This document shows positions 7,144 through 12,931 of a stretch of DNA of 19,250 nt, piece after piece; the stretch's first letter is position 1; every line of letters starts with the position of its first letter. The stretch is from Actinomycetota bacterium (lineage in GTDB: Bacteria > Actinomycetota > UBA4738 > CADDZG01 > WHSQ01), in contig JAUJNU010000030.1 of the NCBI GenBank assembly GCA_030448085.1, forward strand, positions 1 through 19,250, read 5' to 3'. Position numbers and translations under genes: made by a program. The notes under the pieces were generated by a model, which saw only the letters and a program-made list of their open reading frames with translations, did not search any database and was not told the DNA's origin.

Positions 7144-8084
7144 AGGCTCGGGTGCTCGCTCTCGTTGGCCCAACCGCGGTGGGGAAGACCGAGGCGTCCC
7201 TCGAGGTAGCGGAACGGCTCGGTTGCGAGATCGTCTCGCTCGACTCGATGCAGGTCTACAGGGGGATGGACATCGGGACCGCGAAGCCCGGCCCGGTGAT
7301 GCGTGCCCGCGTGCGGCATCACATGATCGACCTGCACCACCCGAGCCATCCTTTAACCGTGGCGGAGTACCAGGCGCTCGCCCGGGACGCGATCGAGGAC
7401 GTGGCCCGCCGAGGGCTGGTGCCCCTGCTCGTCGGAGGCTCGGGCCTCTATTTCCGTGCCGTGGTCGACCCCTTCGAGTTCCCGCCCACGGCCGAGCCGG
7501 TGCGCGCCCGCCTCGAGTCCGAGGCGGAGGAGCTGGGGGCCGAGACGCTCCACGGGCGGCTGAACGAGCTCGATCCGGCGGCGGCCGCCCGCATCGACCC
7601 GGGCAACGCCCGCCGCACCGTGAGGGCTCTCGAGGTGATCGAGCTGACCGGCAGGCCCTTCTCCGAGGGGCAGGAGTGGGCCGCCCCCGAGAGCCTCTAT
7701 GACCTGCGGGTGGCCGGCCTAGCCAGGGACAGGGCCGCTCTGTTCCGGCGCGTCGAGGACCGAGCCCGGGCGATGCTCGCGGACGGGCTGGTCGCGGAGG
7801 TGGAGGGGCTGGCGCGCCAGGGGCTCGGACCGACCGCGGTGCAAGCCCTCGGCTACCGCCAGGTGCTCGAGCGGGAGCCGGGCAAGGACGAGGAGGCGCT
7901 CGTACAGCGGATCGTGCGGGCGACGAAGAAGTTCGCGCGTCGCCAGGAGTCCTGGTTCAGAGGTGACCCGAGGGTCCGCTGGTTCGACGCGGGGAGCCCG
8001 GATCTGGTGTCACAGCTGCTCGGGTTCTTCATGGCCGAAGACGACCCCGGTTCTCCTTTAAGCACCCCTCAAGCGTTACCGTAG
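7140..8084 (+). CDS. miaA: tRNA dimethylallyltransferase MiaA
   Basis: MiaA transfers a dimethylallyl group to N6 of A37 in tRNAs reading UNN codons, giving the substrate of MiaB. The GTG start overlaps the upstream TGA (GTGA at 7140-7143). The 314-residue product has the P-loop GPTAVGKT (10-17), the DSMQVYRGMDIGTAKP motif that follows, LVGGSGLYFRAV, and the C-terminal LGYRQVLE and RATKKFARRQESWFR signatures. Length is normal and the frame intact. The open frame continues far upstream of 7140 but lies over the LigB-like gene in another frame and is not coding. dapF follows after four bases. Confidence 0.97.
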   Translation: MKARVLALVGPTAVGKTEASLEVAERLGCEIVSLDSMQVYRGMDIGTAKPGPVMRARVRHHMIDLHHPSHPLTVAEYQALARDAIEDVARRGLVPLLVGGSGLYFRAVVDPFEFPPTAEPVRARLESEAEELGAETLHGRLNELDPAAAARIDPGNARRTVRALEVIELTGRPFSEGQEWAAPESLYDLRVAGLARDRAALFRRVEDRARAMLADGLVAEVEGLARQGLGPTAVQALGYRQVLEREPGKDEEALVQRIVRATKKFARRQESWFRGDPRVRWFDAGSPDLVSQLLGFFMAEDDPGSPLSTPQALP

Positions 8085-8088
8085 AGGG

Positions 8089-8938
8089 ATGAGATTCGCG
8101 AAGTACAACGGCATCGGCAACGATTTCGTCATGCTGGCCGATCCCTCGGACGAGCTAGAGCTCACTCCCGAGATGGTCCGCCGGGTCTGCGATCGCCGCT
8201 TCGGGATCGGCGGTGACGGCGTCATCCGTGTCGCCCCGGGGCGGGACGGGGCGGAGCTCTTCATGGACTACGTCAACTCGGACGGCTCGGTGGGGGAGAT
8301 GTGCGGGAACGGGATTCGCTGCCTCGCGGTGTTCGCCAGGGCCGAGGGGCTTACCTCGGGCACGACGATGTCCGTGATGACGAGGGCCGGGCTGAAGGTG
8401 GTGACGATCGAAGAGGGGGGCTTAGTCCGGGTCGACATGGGCCCGCCGATCTTCGCCCCCGCCGAGATACCGGTCCGGTGGGAGGGCGCGGACGCCCTCC
8501 ACGCCAAGGTCGAGCTCGAGGGCGAGATGGTCGAGGTGTCCTGCATGTCGATGGGGAACCCTCACGCAGTCATGTTCGTGGACGACCCCGACACGGGCCC
8601 CCGTCACGACCTTGGGCCCCAAGCTCGAGCACCACGGAGCCTTCCCGAATGGGGTGAATGCGGAGTTCATCAAGGTGGAGGCCGAGGACCGGATCCGGAT
8701 GCGCGTGTGGGAGAGGGGCGCCGGCGAGACCCTCGCTTGCGGAACGGGTGCTTGCGCGGTAGCCGTTGTGGGCAAGCTCGTGGCCGGGACGAAGGACAGG
8801 TGCACGGTCGTCCTGCCGGGCGGCGAGCTGACGATCGAGTGGGCCGGCACCCCTCACAGACCCGAGGCCCCCGTGTTCCTGACGGGCCCCGCCGTGATGA
8901 GCTTCGACGGTGACTTCGACTTGGAGGCGTACAGATGA
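8089..8938 (+). CDS. dapF: Diaminopimelate epimerase DapF (one frameshift)
   Basis: DapF converts LL- to meso-diaminopimelate for peptidoglycan and lysine. The N-terminal half reads [16 protein letters not shown] and contains the first catalytic cysteine in MCGNGIRC (C72); the C-terminal half, in the next frame, contains the second in ACGTGACA (about C217), the positions expected for the family. The frame changes between about 8594 and 8602, in GGG-CCCCC: removing one base gives exactly 283 codons and a continuous [16 protein letters not shown]. With both catalytic cysteines kept and no other damage, an inserted base in the assembly is the simplest explanation. ATG at 8089 has only GAGGG directly before it; TACCGT at 8077-8082 might serve leaderless transcription. 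The stop overlaps the start of dapL (ATGA). Confidence 0.93.
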
Positions 8939-10088
8939 GAGCGGCCAAGAGGATCGAGAAACTCCTCCTTACTGTTCGCGGAGATCGACCGCATGTCGCG
9001 GCGGCGAGGGCGGCGGGGCGGAGCATCATCTCGTTCGGGGTGGGCGACCCGGACCCGCCGAGCCCTCCTCACGTCGTGGAGGCTCTGGCCAGGGCCGCAG
9101 CCGACCCAGGCACTCACCGCTATCCTCGTACACGGGGATGCCCGAGTTCAGGAGTCGATCGCCCGCTGGTACGGCAGGAGGTTCGGAGTCGAGCTCCAGC
9201 CGCACGAAGAGCTCCAGCCGCTCGTGGGCTCGAAGGAGGGGATCTTCCACCTGCCCGTTGCGTTCATCGACCCGGGTGATGTGGCGCTCATCCCCGACCC
9301 CGGCTACCCGGTTTACGAGACCGGGACGATCCTGTCCCATGGGGAGGCGGTCCTCATGCCGCTCCTTCCCTCGAACGACTTCAAGCCGGACCTCGGGGCT
9401 CTCGCCGACGACGTGGTGGCGGCCAAGGTCCTGTGGCTCAACTATCCTCGAACCCCACCTCTGCGACGGTCGACAAGAGCTTCTTCGAGGAAGCCGTCGC
9501 CTTCCCTGTCGGCGCAATGACCTCCTTCTCTGCCACGATGCCGCCTACACCGAGATCACGTTCGACGGCTACGTCGCGCCGAGCGTGCTCGAGGTCGAGG
9601 GCGCCATGGAGGCGCTGTCGAGTTCCACTCGCTGTCGAAGACATACAACATGACCGGCTGGCGGATCGGCTGGGTCGCCGGAGCGCCCGAGGCCATCGAG
9701 GCGATCAAGCGCCTGAAGACGAACATCGACTCGGGCATCTTCGATGCGGTGCAGCGGGCGGGCATAGCCGCGCATCGAGGGCCCCCAGGACCACCTCGAG
9801 GAGTGTGTCGACCGCTACCGGCACCGGCGCGACCTCCTGTGCGACGGCCTCAAGTCCATGGGTGTCGAGGTAACCCCGCCGAAGGGGTCCATCTACGTGT
9901 GGGTCCCCGTCCCCCAGGGTCACACGTCCGAGTCTTATACGACGTTCCTCCTCGAAGAGTGCGCGATCGTCGTCGCTCCCGGCACCGGCTACGGGCCGTC
10001 GGGCGAGGGCTTCGTGAGGTTCTCGTTGACGCTCGAGGACGCCCGGCTCGAAGAGGGCGTCGAGCGGCTGCGAAAGGTCTCCTCCTGA
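8935..10088 (+). CDS. dapL: LL-diaminopimelate aminotransferase DapL-like (multiple frameshifts)
   Basis: DapL is a PLP enzyme that turns tetrahydrodipicolinate into LL-diaminopimelate in one step; its product is the substrate of DapF, encoded immediately upstream. Read across frames the protein contains [56 protein letters not shown], the [13 protein letters not shown] segment, the PLP-lysine motif [17 protein letters not shown], and [11 protein letters not shown], the pattern of DapL and close class I/II aminotransferases. At least eight frame changes occur, near 8965, 8990, 9127, 9153, 9449, 9508, 9614 and 9773; six fit a single lost base each. The conserved protein between breaks argues for assembly error. 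ATG at 8935 overlaps the dapF stop. A different aminotransferase of the same subgroup is possible but less likely given the neighbour. Confidence 0.82.
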
Positions 10089-11410
10089 GCTCTGGCAACG
10101 GGCACGGGGACGGCGCCGGCGGGCACTCCACCCGCCCGGAGGCCGAGAAGGCGATCCTCGTGGCGGGCGTCTTCCAGGGAAAGCGTCCAGCGAGGATGCG
10201 GAGTGGTCCCTCACCGAGCTCGAGGCGCTCGCGGACACCGCGGGGGCCGAGTCGCTCGACCGGGTCGTGCAACGGCGACACACCCGATCCGGCCACATAC
10301 CTCGGCAAGGGGAAGGTCAAAGAGATCGTCCGGCATCGCGAACTCGCTCGACGCCGACATGTTGATCTTCGACGACGAGCTGACGCCGGCGCAGGGGCGG
10401 AACCTCGAGGACATGGCGGGGGTGAACCCTCTCGCCGAGCGCGGGCTGAAGATCATCGATCGCACCGCTGATCCTCGACATCTTTGCGCAGCACGCCCGC
10501 AGCGCCGAGGGCAGCTGCAGGTCGAGCTCGCCCAGCTGAACTATGGGCTCCCCCGCCTCCGCAGTTGGGGTGACGTGCTGTCCCGCCTGGGTGGCGGCAT
10601 CGGGACGAGGGGGCCGGGCGAGACGAGGCTCGAGGCCGAGCGCAGGGCGCTCCTGCGCAGGATCCAGCGGGTGAAGAAGGACCTCGAGGATCTCGAGCGC
10701 ACGAGACAGGTCAAGCGTAAGCAGAGACAGCGGACCGGGACCCCGGTCGTGGCGCTCGTGGGGTACACGAACGGGGGCAAGTCCACGCTGCTCAAGAGGC
10801 TTACCTCGGCCGAAGTCCTCGTCCAGAACCAGCTCTTCTCGACGCTCGACCCGACCACCCGGAAACTGGGCCTGCCCCACGGACGAGAGGTGCTACTCAC
10901 CGACACGGTCGGCTTCGTCCGCAAACTGCCTCACCAACTGGTGGAGGCGTTCCGGTCGACGCTCGAAGAGGTGGGGGAGGCGACGATCCTGCTGCACGTC
11001 GTGGACGCGAGCCGCGAGGCCGCCCGTCAGATCACCGCGGTCGAGACCGTGCTCGCCGAGATCGGGGTCGTCGACAAGCCGACGGTGCTGATCCTCAACA
11101 AGACAGACCTCGTGGGCGAGGAGGAGCTAGCGAAGCTCCACGCCCGCTACCCGCAGGCGTTCTTCTGCTCTGCAGGCACCGGCGAGGGTGGCAGCGCTGC
11201 TGGACCGGTTGGAGGAGCTCTCACGCCTCAAGGTCGAGGTGGAGGTGGTGATCCCGTTCGCCCGAGGCGATCTCGTGGCGAGGGCCCACGAGGAGGACGT
11301 GCTCGAAGAGACCTACTCCGAGTCTGGGACCAGGCTTCTCGCCCGTCTGGGGCGCGACCTTGGCCGACTTCTCGCCCTACCTCGTCGACAGGGGAGCAGC
11401 CGCCTCCTAG
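10085..11410 (+). CDS. hflX: GTPase HflX (multiple frameshifts)
   Basis: HflX is a GTPase that binds and splits 70S ribosomes, notably under stress. Across frames the protein shows the N-terminal [11 protein letters not shown] and [14 protein letters not shown], the HflX signature [14 protein letters not shown] and [15 protein letters not shown], and the G domain: GYTNGGKST (G1), DPTTRKL (G2), DTVGF (G3), NKTD (G4). Frame changes lie near 10188, 10284, 10331, 10467, 10512, 11185 and 11352. The last frame ends [15 protein letters not shown] with TAG at 11408-11410. No ATG or GTG starts the first frame; the CTG at 10085, overlapping the dapL stop as CTGA, is the likely start, or a miscalled GTG, since neighbouring genes use GTGA or ATGA overlaps. 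The first residues are Gly/Asn/His-rich. The stop codon shares bases with that of lexA on the other strand. Confidence 0.9.
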
Positions 11411-12048
11411 AGCTTGCGGAAGACCGCCACTACCTTGCCGAGGACCTCGGTCCCGAGGGGCGCCTCGAAAGGCTCCATGGTGGGGTTGGCCGGCTCGAAG
11501 ATGATCGCCGACCCCTTGTGCCGGATCGTCTTGACCGTCGCCTCTGCCTCGTCCCCGTACTCGCTCGGCATCATCGCTGCCACGATCTCGCCCGAGTGGG
11601 CCGTTGGCTGCTGCCTCACGATCACGAAGTCCCCGTCGAAGATGCCGGCGTCGATCATCGAGTCGCCCGCCACCTCTAGCATGAAGACGTTGCCGTCCCC
11701 GACCATCTCGGCCGGCATCGGGTAGATGTCCTCGACGTGTTCCTCGGCGAGGACCGGGGTGCCGGCCGCGATCCGCCCTAGCAGGGGGACCGACCTGGCG
11801 GGGCGCCTTTCGGCGGCGAGGCCTGTCTCGGCATCGTAGAGGACCTCGATCGCCCTCGGCTTCGTGGGGTCGATGCGGATGTAGCCCTTGCGCTGCAGGG
11901 CCTGGAGGTGCGAGTGCACGGTGGAGCTCGAGGCGAGCCCGAGCGACTCGCCGATCTCTCTGACTGACGGGGGATACCCACGCTCGCTGACCGCCTCGGC
12001 GATGAGGTTCAGCGTCTGCCTCTGGCGCTCCGTTAGCCCATCAACCAT
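11407..12048 (-). CDS. lexA: SOS repressor LexA
   Basis: LexA represses damage-response genes and destroys itself when RecA filaments form. The start is the ATG at 12046-12048, preceded on the minus strand by AGGAGGAGGA with five bases of spacing; the frame upstream to 12120 overlaps the operators and is not coding. The 213-residue product has an N-terminal winged helix (ERQRQTLNLIAEAV to HSHLQALQRKGYI), the cleavage site Ala95-Gly96 in GRIAAGTP, catalytic Ser130 in GDSMIDAG and Lys173 in TVKTI. All key residues are present. It is transcribed toward hflX and overlaps its stop. The four LexA boxes between it and the divergent LysM gene indicate strong autorepression. Confidence 0.98.
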   Translation of the reverse strand: MVDGLTERQRQTLNLIAEAVSERGYPPSVREIGESLGLASSSTVHSHLQALQRKGYIRIDPTKPRAIEVLYDAETGLAAERRPARSVPLLGRIAAGTPVLAEEHVEDIYPMPAEMVGDGNVFMLEVAGDSMIDAGIFDGDFVIVRQQPTAHSGEIVAAMMPSEYGDEAEATVKTIRHKGSAIIFEPANPTMEPFEAPLGTEVLGKVVAVFRKL

Positions 12049-12063
12049 CTCGGTCCTCCTCCT

Positions 12064-12077
12064 CGAACGGGTGTTCG
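12064..12077 (-). promoter_or_regulatory. LexA box A, at the lexA transcription start
   Basis: CGAAC-GGGT-GTTCG, a perfect box, lies 16 bases upstream of the lexA start codon and just upstream of its ribosome-binding site. It falls at the predicted start point of the promoter at 12084-12112. Confidence 0.88.
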
Positions 12078-12083
12078 CCGCTG

Positions 12084-12112
12084 AGGATACGCGGTTCGCC
12101 GACGAGAAGCAA
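12084..12112 (-). promoter_or_regulatory. Predicted lexA promoter
   Basis: On the minus strand TTGCTT (plus 12107-12112) and TATCCT (plus 12084-12089) are separated by 17 bases. LexA box B abuts the -35 and box A covers the expected start site, so bound LexA would block both ends of this promoter. Confidence 0.55.
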
Positions 12113-12125
12113 GAACGCACGTTCG
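12112..12125. promoter_or_regulatory. LexA box B
   Basis: AGAAC-GCAC-GTTCG matches the box at nine of ten arm positions. It touches the predicted lexA -35 element and is placed between the two divergent promoters. Confidence 0.85.
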
Positions 12126-12134
12126 CCTCTAGGC

Positions 12135-12163
12135 TTGTAATGCGAACGCTTGTTCGCTATTGT
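12135..12163 (+). promoter_or_regulatory. Predicted LexA-controlled promoter (P1) of the LysM gene
   Basis: TTGTAA (12135-12140) and TATTGT (12158-12163) are separated by exactly 17 bases. LexA box C fills the spacer and box D lies over the expected start site, which is strong placement for repression. Confidence 0.6.
12143..12156. promoter_or_regulatory. LexA box C
   Basis: CGAAC-GCTT-GTTCG, a perfect box, lies inside the -35/-10 spacer of P1. Its start is 31 bases from that of box B, about three helical turns. Confidence 0.9.
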
Positions 12164-12166
12164 ATG

Positions 12167-12180
12167 CGAACGCACGTTCG
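12167..12180. promoter_or_regulatory. LexA box D
   Basis: CGAAC-GCAC-GTTCG, a perfect box, begins three bases after the P1 -10 element and covers the expected transcription start. Its start is 24 bases from that of box C. Confidence 0.9.
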
Positions 12181-12243
12181 TGAGGCTGCCGATACGTTCG
12201 GAGATGGCGGCTGGGGTGGTGGCCCGGGAGCGGGAAGGGAAAG

Positions 12244-12266
12244 TTGTCACACCCCCTCCCTAACGT
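12244..12266 (+). promoter_or_regulatory. PafBC/RecA-NDp-like promoter (P2) of the LysM gene
   Basis: TTGTCA (12244-12249), CAC (12250-12252), eight bases, TAACGT (12261-12266). It agrees with the recA element at 1451-1473 in 19 of 23 positions, including the unusual CAC and the CCCCTCYC spacer. It lies 72 bases before the start codon, against 68 at recA, downstream of all LexA boxes. Confidence 0.65.
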
Positions 12267-12338
12267 GGCCGGTAGTGGATGAGACACCCAGGCGGACCGG
12301 CCTGGAAGCAGGAAGAGGTCGACAGGAGGAGGAGACGG

Positions 12339-12743
12339 ATGGCACTTCGAAGCGAGGATCTCGTGTACCGGTTCGCTCGACCGGAACCGTCGGCCGTGTC
12401 TCTCCCCGGCCAGGCGGCCCGAGCCCGTGCCCGTGCGGCCAGGGTGCGCGCTGCCAGGCGTCATCGGGTAGCCGTGGCCCGGCGCAGGCTGGCGCTGGTG
12501 CTGACCGGCATCCTGATCGTCGCCTTCTTCATCCTGGGCGACGGCCCGGGGGCCCAGGCTCCCGCCTCCCGGGCGGGAACCCCCCGATCGGTGGTCGTGC
12601 ACAGCGGCGACACATTGTGGGAGCTCGCGGACGAATACGCCCCGCCCTCGGTCGACCCCAGGGATTACGTGCAGGCGATAGTGGATCTGAACGCTCTCGA
12701 GGGTCAGCCTCAGGTGGGGGATCGCCTACGACTGCCGCAGTAG
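12339..12743 (+). CDS. LysM membrane protein, YneA/DivS-type SOS cell-division inhibitor
   Basis: The 134-residue product has an Arg/Ala-rich cytoplasmic N-terminus (about 1-50), one membrane helix (LALVLTGILIVAFFIL, 51-66), a short Gly/Ala/Pro linker and a C-terminal LysM domain (about 84-133; VVVHSGDTLWELADEY, then QVGDRLRLP). The start ATG at 12339 has AGGAGGAGG at 12323-12331; the frame upstream to 12279 lacks support. This architecture, divergent from lexA with SOS boxes between, is that of YneA of Bacillus, DivS of Corynebacterium and Rv2719c (ChiZ) of M. tuberculosis, which block division during DNA damage. Function by homology of arrangement is likely, though sequence similarity among these proteins is low. 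Two promoters are predicted, one LexA-controlled and one not. The 188 bases after it hold the NrdR boxes. Confidence 0.85.
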   Translation: MALRSEDLVYRFARPEPSAVSLPGQAARARARAARVRAARRHRVAVARRRLALVLTGILIVAFFILGDGPGAQAPASRAGTPRSVVVHSGDTLWELADEYAPPSVDPRDYVQAIVDLNALEGQPQVGDRLRLPQ

Positions 12744-12818
12744 GAAAAGTTCGCGCGTCTTTCTGCTCCCTTTGTCTTGACCTTCGCTTCCCACAGGCGT
12801 AATTTCACCGGTGTAACT

Positions 12819-12834
12819 CCACCACATGTTGTGG
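12819..12834 (+). promoter_or_regulatory. NrdR box 1 upstream of nrdJ
   Basis: CCACCACATGTTGTGG agrees with the NrdR consensus acaCwAtATaTwGtgt in 11 of 16 positions, including C4, A6, A8, T9, T11 and G13. It also lies within a seven-base perfect inverted repeat (12820-12836). Its partner starts 31 bases downstream. Confidence 0.75.
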
Positions 12835-12849
12835 TGACTCGGCGGGCGG

Positions 12850-12865
12850 CCCCCATATCTGGTGT
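12850..12865 (+). promoter_or_regulatory. NrdR box 2 upstream of nrdJ
   Basis: CCCCCATATCTGGTGT agrees with the NrdR consensus in 11 of 16 positions, with the ATAT core and GTGT end. The 31-base offset from box 1 puts both on the same face of the helix, as in known NrdR operator pairs. Confidence 0.75.
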
Positions 12866-12870
12866 GGTCG

Positions 12871-12879
12871 TGAGATAAT
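12871..12879 (+). promoter_or_regulatory. Predicted extended -10 of the nrdJ promoter
   Basis: TGA-GATAAT is an extended -10 element five bases after NrdR box 2, with no good -35. Transcription would begin near 12886 and leave a leader of about 45 bases. That is too short for a cobalamin riboswitch. Confidence 0.45.
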
Positions 12880-12931
12880 TGATGTGCGGCGACCGGGCGG
12901 AACCGGCGTCTGCGGAAGGGGGAAACCCGAA

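Noticed and set aside
8935..11410. Programmed frameshifting in dapL and hflX
   Set aside because: There are too many sites, both directions would be needed, and no slippery heptamer with downstream structure recurs; sequence error explains them better.
12190..12200. Fifth LexA box (GATACGTTCG)
   Set aside because: Only the right half-site GTTCG is present; the left half at 12187-12191 reads TGCCG.
12744..12931. Cobalamin riboswitch before B12-dependent nrdJ
   Set aside because: No B12-box-like conserved core is visible and the predicted transcript leader is only about 45 bases.
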